A DNA stretch of 64,000 nucleotides from Acidobacteriota bacterium. Its GTDB lineage: Bacteria > Acidobacteriota > UBA6911. Below are positions 47,341-53,772 of this stretch, in pieces. The stretch covers positions 1 to 64,000 of the forward strand of contig JAISUT010000014.1 in the NCBI GenBank assembly GCA_031271905.1, read 5' to 3'. How positions within the stretch are numbered: the first letter of the stretch is position 1; each line of letters opens with the position of its first letter. Position numbers and translations under genes: made by a program. A model generated the notes under the pieces. The model ran no database searches and was not told the origin of the DNA. It saw only the letters and a program-made list of their open reading frames with translations.

Positions 47341-47431
47341 GTTGCCCCTGCACCTCTTTCACAGGAATTTGCAAATTATCCACAGCTTTTGTGAATAATC
47401 GTGGATAATTCAGTTTTTTAACAGGGGCAAC
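47341..47431. other. DnaA-box cluster within a 10-bp inverted repeat (possible origin or DnaA-controlled site)
   Basis: Three DnaA-type boxes lie within 33 bases: TTATCCACA at 47376-47384 (plus strand, perfect), TTATTCACA at 47390-47398 (minus strand, perfect) and TTATCCACG at 47400-47408 (minus strand, one mismatch). They are flanked by GTTGCCCCTG (47341-47350) and its inverse CAGGGGCAAC (47422-47431). An 80-base stretch of about 79 percent A+T adjoins on the left and could serve as an unwinding element. No dnaA or dnaN gene is in the window. Confidence 0.65.
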
Positions 47432-47446
47432 CAATTGGAGGAACAG

Positions 47447-47560
47447 ATGTTTTTATCATTTTGCATAAAAAATGTGCATTCGCTTCGCCCCGACGGCGAC
47501 CGTGCCCGAACCTGCCGGGGCGAGTCTCGGCAACTCGTTCACACCGCTATGGGTTGGTAG
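47447..47560 (+). CDS. Possible 37-residue small protein
   Basis: A strong ribosome binding site (GGAGGAACAG) precedes ATG 47447. The frame encodes 37 residues beginning MFLSFCIKNVHSLRP and stops at 47560. It overlaps the 3' end of the opposite-strand gene at 47539-47766. The product has no recognised motif and half of it is polar and Arg-rich. The spacing of the site is the only real support. Confidence 0.3.
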   Translation: MFLSFCIKNVHSLRPDGDRARTCRGESRQLVHTAMGW

Positions 47561-47766
47561 TTTTCCGTCCAAAAACCGTTTTTCGCGACCACACTTTCTG
47601 ACATGGTGCCGACTGTGGCGAGGTTGTTGGCGGATGGAATGAAAGGCGTGACGATCAGCATTCGGTTGCGAGTGCGTTTTTCCGCCACCGCTCGGGAGAG
47701 CAACTGCCCCAGGTCGCGGCTTTCCAAAGTTTTCCCTTTTATGACAACGTGATAGACCTTGTTCAT
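47539..47766 (-). CDS. Uncharacterised 75-residue protein near lexA
   Basis: The product begins MNKVYHVVIKGKTLESRDLGQLLSRAVAEKR and continues with a short hydrophobic strand (RMLIVTPFIP). It looks like a small soluble alpha/beta protein; no family is recognised. ATG 47766 has AAGGAAAGG about nine bases upstream; ATG 47775 is too close to that site. It lies downstream of lexA on the same strand, with a dispersed repeat between them, so co-regulation by LexA is possible but unproven. Confidence 0.6.
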   Translation of the reverse strand: MNKVYHVVIKGKTLESRDLGQLLSRAVAEKRTRNRMLIVTPFIPSANNLATVGTMSESVVAKNGFWTENYQPIAV

Positions 47767-47853
47767 GGCAGACATCCTTTCCTTGTTCCTTAGACGATTG
47801 TTCCCATGGGATGCTTTGTAAAGCCCCGGATCAGGTTTGTCCATTGCCTGCTG

Positions 47854-47914
47854 AAAACCTCTAAAAACCCCGGATACTGCGTTGTGCCTTGCCTGCGAGG
47901 TTTTAGAGGCTCCC
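47854..47914. repeat. Dispersed palindromic repeat, copy 3
   Basis: The arms are AACCTCTAAAAACC on the left and GGTTTTAGAGGCTCCC on the right; the left end has lost the GGGAG part. The core CCGGATACTGCGTTGTGCC and on to CTGCGAGG matches the other copies with a few substitutions. It is located between lexA and the 75-residue gene. Confidence 0.8.
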
Positions 47915-47920
47915 TACGGG

Positions 47921-47944
47921 CTTTTTAAGGGCATCCTTAAAAGG
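47921..47944 (-). terminator. AT-rich hairpin after lexA
   Basis: CTTTTTAAGG and CCTTAAAAGG pair around GCAT, 34 bases beyond the lexA stop. There is no separate T-run, so termination is only possible, not shown. Confidence 0.3.
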
Positions 47945-47977
47945 CTGCGACCTAGATCAAAATTATCTTATTATTTA

Positions 47978-48580
47978 TCAATACTTGCGCATCACACTAA
48001 CAACCACTCCTTGAAGTTTCACCCGTTGCGGCTCCACCACTATCGGGGCTAGGGTCGCGTTGGCGGGCTGGAGGCGAATCCGCCCGTTTTCCGGGTAATA
48101 TTTTTTCAGGGTGACGTTCTCGTTGTCGATCAACGCCACCACCGTTTCTCCCGGGACGGCCGCCGTTCGCGACTCCACCACGACGTAATCCCCATCTTGG
48201 ATATGGTCTTCGATCATGGAGTCCCCTTTCACTTTGAGCACGTAACAGTCATTCCGTCGGGAAAGGAAGAACTCGGGAATGGGCATGGTTTCAGAATTGG
48301 AGATCGCTTCGATGGGATGTCCTGCCGCCACATAGCCGAAAAGCGGAAGGTTTTGAACCCCCGCCGTGGCTCCGGCGGACAGTTCGATGGAGCGGGCGCG
48401 GTTGGCGTCTCGTCGAAGGTATCCCCGGCTCGACAATGCTTCTAAATGTTTATACACCGCATTCAGCGAGGCGAACTTGAAGTGTCCGGCGATCTCCTCC
48501 ATGCTCGGGGAATAGCCGTTGCCGTCGATAAACTCGGTGATGAAATCCAGAATTTCTTTTTGCCTCTGCGTCAGTTTCAT
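47978..48580 (-). CDS. lexA: LexA repressor
   Basis: The protein has 200 residues. A winged-helix DNA-binding domain (about 1-65; LTQRQKEILDFITEFI, GYSPSMEEIAGHF) is joined to an S24 peptidase domain. The self-cleavage bond is Ala86-Gly87 in YVAAGHP. The catalytic serine is S121 (VKGDSMIEDHI) and the lysine is K159 (NVTLKKYY). It represses the SOS genes until RecA triggers cleavage. A good promoter with an inverted repeat lies just upstream, fitting autoregulation. Confidence 0.96.
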   Translation of the reverse strand: MKLTQRQKEILDFITEFIDGNGYSPSMEEIAGHFKFASLNAVYKHLEALSSRGYLRRDANRARSIELSAGATAGVQNLPLFGYVAAGHPIEAISNSETMPIPEFFLSRRNDCYVLKVKGDSMIEDHIQDGDYVVVESRTAAVPGETVVALIDNENVTLKKYYPENGRIRLQPANATLAPIVVEPQRVKLQGVVVSVMRKY

Positions 48581-48583
48581 ATG

Positions 48584-48640
48584 TTCACCTTTTTTTCACT
48601 ATCCGGACGACATCATAGGTGGCATAAAGGTGAAAGTCAA
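48584..48640 (-). promoter_or_regulatory. lexA promoter with candidate operator
   Basis: On the minus strand TTGACT (48640-48635) and TATGAT (48617-48612) are 17 bases apart. An inverted repeat, TTCACCTTT at 48584-48592 and AAAGGTGAA at 48626-48634 on the plus strand, places one half-site in the promoter spacer and the other just before the start codon. This arrangement fits an autorepressor site, but it is not a known LexA box. Confidence 0.65.
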
Positions 48641-48726
48641 CATTTTTTTCCAAAAAAATTAATTTCGGGGGCACGTCCCTGTATAGTTATCGTTCATGCC
48701 GTGACGGCGACCTGTAAGGAGGCGTT

Positions 48727-51498
48727 ATGCGAAAGAACATACCATGGATCATCGTTCTCGTCGTGGTTTTCATCGTGCTGGGCGGGTTGTCGTTCACCGT
48801 GAACATGTACTTCGACTACCTTTGGTTCGCCGAGCTGGGGAAGGAGGTCATATTCACGACCACCCTCTATGCGCAAAGCGCGCTGTGCACCCTGACCCTC
48901 CTCGCGGGATTCCTGTTCCTGTACGTCAACTTCACCGTGGCAAACCGAGCCCCTGGCCTGATCGAGATCGGCATCCCGACGCCGACGGGGCAGATCACGG
49001 CGTTGCGCATCCAGCCCGAGACGGTGCAACGCATGGCGGGTCTGGGCGCCCTAGCCGTCGGCTTGATGGTGGGGACGAGTTTTGCCTCGCGCTGGGAGAT
49101 GGTCTGGAGCTGGTTGCACCGCGTTCCCTTCGGTGAGGTCGATCCGGTGTTCGGCAGGGACATATCCTTCTACTTCTTCTCGCTCCCGTTCTGGCGGGAC
49201 GTCGTCCAGACGGGGTTGTTGCTGGTCGTCGCAGCCGTGGTGGGCAGCGTCGTCATCTACTATTTCAAAGGGGCGATGTCTTGGCGCACGGTGCGCAACG
49301 GCGCCGTGCGGTGCGGGCGCGCGGGCGTCCACATCTCGTCGCTCGGGGCGCTGGCGTTCGTCTTTCTCGCCTTGGGCGCATGGCTGGGGCGGTACGAGCT
49401 CCTGTTCGGCTCCAACGACGTATTTTCAGGGGCGAGCTACGCCGACTTGCACGCGCGCCTGCCGATGGCGGTGGTGCAGGCGGTCGCGGCGCTTGCGGGG
49501 GCGGGGCTCTGGCTGTACAGCGCCTTCTCCGCGCGCATCCGCACCGGAGTCTACGCGGTAGTCCTCTACGTCGCCGTCGCCTTCCTCGGCGGCATCTATC
49601 CCTCCGTCGTCCAGAAGTTCTTCGTCGATCCCAACGAGTTGGACAAGGAGAGCCCCCAGATCGCGCACAACATCAAAGCGACGCTCAAGGCATACGGATT
49701 AGACCGGGTGGAGGAGCGCGATCTTTCCGGAGACAAAGCGCTCACGCCGCAGGACATTGAGCGCAATGCGCCGACCATTCACAGCATCCGCCTCTGGGAT
49801 CACGAGCCGTTGCTGGACGCGCTCAAGCAGATACAGGAGATACGCACCTACTACGACTTCGTCTCGGTGGACAACGACCGCTACCATTTTAACGGGGAGC
49901 TCCAGCAGACGATGCTCTCGGCGCGGGAATTGAACTCGTCGAGCCTTCCGGAGCGCAACTGGATCAACGAGCGTCTGAGCTACACGCACGGCTACGGCAT
50001 TGCCCTAGGACCGGTGAACCGCATGACTTCTGAGGGGCTGCCGGTGTTGCACGCGCAGAACATCCCGCCGGCCTCCGCCTATCCGGCGTTCAAGGTGACC
50101 AGGCCCGAGATCTATTTCGGCGAGCTGACTCGCGGCTATGCGGTGGTGGGCACCGGCCAAGAGGAGTTCGACTATCCGTCAGGCGAGGAGAACGTCTATA
50201 CCAAATACAAGGGATCGGGAGGCGTCCAGGTCGGCTCCTTACTGCGCAAGCTCCTTTTCGCCATCTATTTCCGCGACTTCAACATCGCCCTCTCGCCGCT
50301 GGTCACATCCGAGAGCCGGTTCATGTACTTTCGGAGCGTCGGGGAGCGGCTTTCGCGTCTGGCGCCGTTCCTTATGCTGGATCGCGACCCGTACATGGTC
50401 GTCTCCGAAGGGAAGCTCTATTGGATCCAAGACGCATACACCGTCTCAGACCGCTACCCGTATTCGACGGCGACTGCGGGCGTGGGGAATTACATGCGCA
50501 ACTCCGTGAAGATGGTCATGGACGCCTACGACGGCGACGTGGACATGTATGTCGCCGACCCGGACGATCCGGTCATCAAAGTCTGGCAGAGCGTCTTTCC
50601 CGGCGTTTTCCGCCCCATCTCGGACATCCCGCAAGACCTCGGGCTGCACCTGCGCTATCCAGAGGACATCTTCCAGGTGCAGACCTATGTCTATTCCACC
50701 TACCACATGACCGCGCCGCACATCTTCTACAACAAGGAAGACCTCTGGCAGATCCCCTCCATCGCCTCGGGGCGCGGCGACGCGCCGATGTCGCCTTATT
50801 ACACGATCATGCGCCTGCCGCAGGAGGAGAGCGAGGAGTTCATCCAGATGTTGCCGTTCACGCCGGGGCGCAAGGACAACCTCTCGGCATGGATGGTGGC
50901 GCGTAGCGACGGGAAGGATTACGGGCGGTTGGTGGTCTACCGTTTTCCGAAGCAGAAACTGGTCTACGGGCCGCGCCAGATCATCGCCCGCATCAGCCAA
51001 GACGCCGAGATCGCGCGGCAGATATCGCTCTGGGACCAGCGTGGCTCGCAGGTGATCCAAGGCAACCTCCTGATCATCCCGATCGAGGAGGCGCTGCTTT
51101 ACATCCGACCGCTGTACCTGCGCGCGGAGAGCGGGAAGATCCCCGAGTTGAAGCGCGTCATCGTGGCGTATGAGAACCGCATCGCGATGGAGGAGACGTT
51201 GGAGGCGTCGATTGGGAAGATATTCCAGCAAAACCTGTCGTTGCCTGCGCAAGGGGCTGCGCCGCTCGCCGATGGAGACGGCGGCGCTCCGGCACCGGTG
51301 GTGCGACCCGCCGGAGCGGCTCCAGCGGCACCAGAATCCGGTGCGTCTGACGCGACGCAATTGATCGACAAGGCGGGCGACGCCTACAACCGCGCAATCG
51401 CCGCACAGCGCGCCGGGGACTGGGCGAAATACGGCGAAGAATTGAAGAAGCTGGGCGAAACCCTGGAAGAGCTCAAGGGGCGAAATCGCGCCCAATAG
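48727..51498 (+). CDS. UPF0182 family large membrane protein
   Basis: This 923-residue protein has about seven N-terminal membrane segments (to roughly residue 290) and a long extracytoplasmic domain with the conserved segments IRLWDHEPLLDALKQIQEIRTYYDF, ELNSSSLPERNWINERLSYTHGYG and LYWIQDAYTVSDRYPYS. The C-terminus has a Pro/Ala-rich linker and a short helical tail (AYNRAIAAQRAGDWAKYGEELKKL). All are typical of UPF0182, whose function is unknown. The ATG follows AAGGAGG at ideal spacing. It is divergent from lexA. Confidence 0.92.
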   Translation: MRKNIPWIIVLVVVFIVLGGLSFTVNMYFDYLWFAELGKEVIFTTTLYAQSALCTLTLLAGFLFLYVNFTVANRAPGLIEIGIPTPTGQITALRIQPETVQRMAGLGALAVGLMVGTSFASRWEMVWSWLHRVPFGEVDPVFGRDISFYFFSLPFWRDVVQTGLLLVVAAVVGSVVIYYFKGAMSWRTVRNGAVRCGRAGVHISSLGALAFVFLALGAWLGRYELLFGSNDVFSGASYADLHARLPMAVVQAVAALAGAGLWLYSAFSARIRTGVYAVVLYVAVAFLGGIYPSVVQKFFVDPNELDKESPQIAHNIKATLKAYGLDRVEERDLSGDKALTPQDIERNAPTIHSIRLWDHEPLLDALKQIQEIRTYYDFVSVDNDRYHFNGELQQTMLSARELNSSSLPERNWINERLSYTHGYGIALGPVNRMTSEGLPVLHAQNIPPASAYPAFKVTRPEIYFGELTRGYAVVGTGQEEFDYPSGEENVYTKYKGSGGVQVGSLLRKLLFAIYFRDFNIALSPLVTSESRFMYFRSVGERLSRLAPFLMLDRDPYMVVSEGKLYWIQDAYTVSDRYPYSTATAGVGNYMRNSVKMVMDAYDGDVDMYVADPDDPVIKVWQSVFPGVFRPISDIPQDLGLHLRYPEDIFQVQTYVYSTYHMTAPHIFYNKEDLWQIPSIASGRGDAPMSPYYTIMRLPQEESEEFIQMLPFTPGRKDNLSAWMVARSDGKDYGRLVVYRFPKQKLVYGPRQIIARISQDAEIARQISLWDQRGSQVIQGNLLIIPIEEALLYIRPLYLRAESGKIPELKRVIVAYENRIAMEETLEASIGKIFQQNLSLPAQGAAPLADGDGGAPAPVVRPAGAAPAAPESGASDATQLIDKAGDAYNRAIAAQRAGDWAKYGEELKKLGETLEELKGRNRAQ

Positions 51499-51522
51499 TC
51501 GTCCATATTGGCGGGCATCGAC

Positions 51523-51594
51523 ATGAAAGTGATCCCCGAAGTGATCTTGCTTGTCGCGGCGGGCTTCGCCATCTACAAGCTGGCGGTGAAATGA
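51523..51594 (+). CDS. 23-residue single-span membrane peptide
   Basis: The frame encodes MKVIPEVILLVAAGFAIYKL and three more residues, then TGA at 51592-51594. It is one hydrophobic segment with Lys at both ends, the look of a tiny phage coat or membrane peptide. The next gene starts at 51596, one base after its stop, suggesting translational coupling. There is no clear ribosome binding site for its own start, so it may be read through coupling or be spurious. Confidence 0.45.
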   Translation: MKVIPEVILLVAAGFAIYKLAVK

Positions 51595-51595
51595 C

Positions 51596-51847
51596 ATGGC
51601 GATAGAAGATATTTTTGGGTATGGGGGCGGAGATTCTTTTTTCGACACAAACGGATATTTGGCATACGTGAATCCGACCGACATCGAGGAGGCCACGCCG
51701 GAAAGCGCAACACCCGTCGTGCAGTCAACCGAGACGACAGGAGCGGACGGCAAGACGTTTCTTTGCGAGTTCCGCTTCGATTGGACTGAAATCATCTTGG
51801 CGGTGGCCGTCGCGGTGGCGGTCGGCTACGCGATAGGAAAAAAATGA
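51596..51847 (+). CDS. Small protein with C-terminal membrane anchor
   Basis: The product has 83 residues: an acidic, polar N-terminal part (FGYGGGDSFFDTNGYLAYV, then a Thr/Glu-rich stretch) and a C-terminal membrane span (IILAVAVAVAVGYAIGKK) ending in lysines. No family is recognised. Its stop overlaps the next start (ATGA at 51844-51847). The setting between a tiny membrane peptide and a beta-rich protein resembles virion-protein gene clusters; this is inference only. Confidence 0.6.
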   Translation: MAIEDIFGYGGGDSFFDTNGYLAYVNPTDIEEATPESATPVVQSTETTGADGKTFLCEFRFDWTEIILAVAVAVAVGYAIGKK

Positions 51848-52668
51848 TCGTGACAGTCTACACAAGGCAACCCCAACCGCATTCCGTCATAGCCGTTGAC
51901 GACGCCGACTTCGCCGATGTGTGGTTCGGGACGTTCAACAACGACCAGATTCTGTTTCCACAATTCAGCTACGCCGGCGTGATGGACACGTCCAGGTTGA
52001 GATGCTTCTTCGGATTCACGAAGATAATGAAAGACCTGAACGGGGATTTTATGAACACCACGACATTACGGAACAAAGTGAATACGTCGGGATACCAGGC
52101 GTTAGCTTTCAACGTGACAAGTACTTCAAGTGGTACAGCTTTTACTTACGCTATAATAAGAACAGTGACGGGAAATTTCGATTATCTATCTACCGCACAG
52201 CCATATGATTTGAGTACGATATTTGAAGCACGGAGTGAAACGACTCTTGCTCCGACGATCAACGAATTGAACGCCAAGCTTTTTATTAACGGCGTCTTAT
52301 ACAGGTCTGGACAACAAAGCAGCTTGGCGACTCAAAACCAAGCAAGAGATCCGCAGGTGATTTCAAGCATTCCCGACATCTACATGACGAACAGCGGAAC
52401 GTCAACAGTGCCAGCGAATTCGTCATTGTTATGCGTCCGCGACGTGGTTTTGCGGTGGTATGACGACCTGGGAAACTCCGAGGAATACCGAGTGATTCCG
52501 AACATCAAGGAAAAATCGTTCAAAGTCAGAAAGAGGATATTCCAAAACGAGAAGCTTATGTCAACTTCCTATTTCCCGACCGGGATCACGGCCGTCAACA
52601 ACGTGTTCGCGATCAGTAGATTCGACGACCTGTCACTCGGTAACCTGACCTACATGGAGACTCTATGA
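51844..52668 (+). CDS. Uncharacterised 274-residue beta-rich protein, possible viral capsid-like
   Basis: No signal peptide or membrane span is seen. The sequence is rich in short strand-like segments, Thr, Ser, Asn and aromatic residues (for example SLLCVRDVVLRWYDDLGN), unlike cellular neighbours. It overlaps both adjacent genes by four bases. Base composition is clearly lower in GC than the flanks (about 37-47 percent in sampled lines). The length is close to that of small double-jelly-roll capsid proteins, but no motif proves this; a phage tail or adhesin role is equally possible. Confidence 0.6.
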   Translation: MIVTVYTRQPQPHSVIAVDDADFADVWFGTFNNDQILFPQFSYAGVMDTSRLRCFFGFTKIMKDLNGDFMNTTTLRNKVNTSGYQALAFNVTSTSSGTAFTYAIIRTVTGNFDYLSTAQPYDLSTIFEARSETTLAPTINELNAKLFINGVLYRSGQQSSLATQNQARDPQVISSIPDIYMTNSGTSTVPANSSLLCVRDVVLRWYDDLGNSEEYRVIPNIKEKSFKVRKRIFQNEKLMSTSYFPTGITAVNNVFAISRFDDLSLGNLTYMETL

Positions 52669-52958
52669 GAGCAGAGATGTACAACAACGATTTCATAATC
52701 AACTGCGAAAACGACCACGAGGCCGGCAAGATCGAAGTTTTCCTGGACTCCATCGGCGTCAAGACCATCAAGGCGCCTGAGAAATACGACGAGGCCATCA
52801 TCGACTTTTACGGCAATATCAAGGCGCAGATCGAGGCGGCCGCTTCGGCGGACGAATCCAGGGCAAGGGAAGAGGGCGACCTAGAGGAGACCGCAGAAGC
52901 CGTCAAAGCGCCGCAGAAGACCGTTCTTCCACCCTACGCGACCAGCAATTGGCGGTAG
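52665..52958 (+). CDS. Uncharacterised 97-residue acidic protein
   Basis: The start overlaps the previous stop (ATGA). The N-terminal half looks like an alpha/beta fold (FIINCENDHEAGKIEVFLDSIGV). The C-terminal half is Ala/Glu-rich and probably helical or disordered, ending YATSNWR. No family is recognised. It is the last of four tightly packed frames in the low-GC island. Confidence 0.6.
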   Translation: MRAEMYNNDFIINCENDHEAGKIEVFLDSIGVKTIKAPEKYDEAIIDFYGNIKAQIEAAASADESRAREEGDLEETAEAVKAPQKTVLPPYATSNWR

Positions 52959-53048
52959 CATCAGACGCAACGGCGGCGCCCAATGGCGCGAGAAAGGCTT
53001 GATTTTCTGGCGCCATGTCATATCATTTCTTCGCAGGCTCTGAATTGT

Positions 53049-53080
53049 TCCCCGCGTCAGTGGGCCCGCTTCAGCGGGGA
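53049..53080 (+). terminator. Hairpin after the small-gene cassette
   Basis: CCCCGC (53050-53055) and GCGGGG (53074-53079) pair around 18 bases, followed by an AT-rich stretch without a clear T-run. It may end the cassette that starts at 51523. Confidence 0.3.
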
Positions 53081-53165
53081 TGATTAAATTGCTCCGATTA
53101 AAGGAGTTTTGCCTTCTGATTCAGGGCCTGCCTGGTTGAACTGGACACCATTAAGGGGGAATGAC

Positions 53166-53345
53166 ATGGCGAAGAAAGCAGTGAAGAATGTCGAGTTCGT
53201 CAGCAAAGGAAGAAAAGTGCAGTTCAAGGCGAAGGTCAAATCAAAGGTTGATAAGAAAGATGATTTGTATTTTAAAACATACCATCCGAAAAGGCTTCCA
53301 AAGAATCCTAAATTAGAACCGATCAGGTATTTCCCACCAGAATAA
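53166..53345 (+). CDS. Small lysine-rich protein upstream of a PIN fragment
   Basis: The product has 59 residues, very basic (KAVKNVEFVSKGRKVQFKAK), with a Pro-rich tail (KNPKLEPIRYFPPE). ATG 53166 follows GGGGGA. The next gene begins 1 base after its stop. The position before a PIN-type gene suggests an antitoxin, but it has no recognised DNA-binding fold and could instead be a phage-type small protein. Confidence 0.45.
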   Translation: MAKKAVKNVEFVSKGRKVQFKAKVKSKVDKKDDLYFKTYHPKRLPKNPKLEPIRYFPPE

Positions 53346-53346
53346 A

Positions 53347-53622
53347 ATGCTATTTGACACAAGCATAATAATAAATCATCTGCGCGGCGATTTGAAAGCA
53401 ACAAAAATGCTTGAAAATTGCCGCTTAAGACATATTTCAGAAGTTACGGCATTTGAAGTTATCAGCGGTTCTGGGAAAAAGTTTAAAATACATTATGAAT
53501 ATTTAAACAAGTCTTTCATTATAATGCGATTGACAAAGGAAATACGAAAACGAACGATAGCAATGGATGCAAGTTTTCATGGAACGGTGGTTGAAAAACG
53601 AGGCGCAATTCTGGACGGATGA
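53347..53622 (+). pseudogene. Truncated PIN-domain (VapC-like) toxin
   Basis: The 91-residue frame begins FDTSIIINHLRGD with the first catalytic Asp and later has EVTAFEVISGSG with the catalytic Glu. It then reads VEKRGAILDG and stops. Intact PIN toxins are about 125-135 residues and continue from this point with DALIAATA and a final Asp. The last about 35 residues, with at least one acidic ligand, are missing, so it is probably inactive. Confidence 0.6.
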
Positions 53623-53683
53623 AGGGGAATATGACCCGGTGCAGTCAAAAAAAGCATCCACTGACAAGGAGGTCGCAAGATGA
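53567..53683 (+). CDS. Short ORF after the PIN fragment
   Basis: This frame of 38 residues (MQVFMERWLKNEAQFWTDEG and on) overlaps the end of the PIN frame in a different register. Its stop overlaps ATG 53680 of an 18-codon frame (MTASDKGYYVNFSLDPHI) ending at 53736, which has GGAGG just upstream. They may be remnants of a second two-gene module cut off at the edge of the island. There is no family match. Confidence 0.3.
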   Translation: MQVFMERWLKNEAQFWTDEGEYDPVQSKKASTDKEVAR

Positions 53684-53772
53684 CAGCTTCTGATAAGGGA
53701 TATTATGTAAACTTTTCCCTGGATCCTCATATTTGACGTCCACCACGCCCGCCGCCTGTGCGCCTGCCACGG

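Larger units (their letters stand above)
47143..47538. other. AT-rich intergenic region
   Basis: This 396-base spacer differs sharply from its GC-rich surroundings. By hand count, 47261-47340 is about 79 percent A+T. It holds a strong minus-strand promoter (47234-47262), a cluster of three DnaA boxes inside a 10-bp inverted repeat (47341-47431), and a ribosome binding site followed by a 37-codon frame beginning at 47447. Confidence 0.8.
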
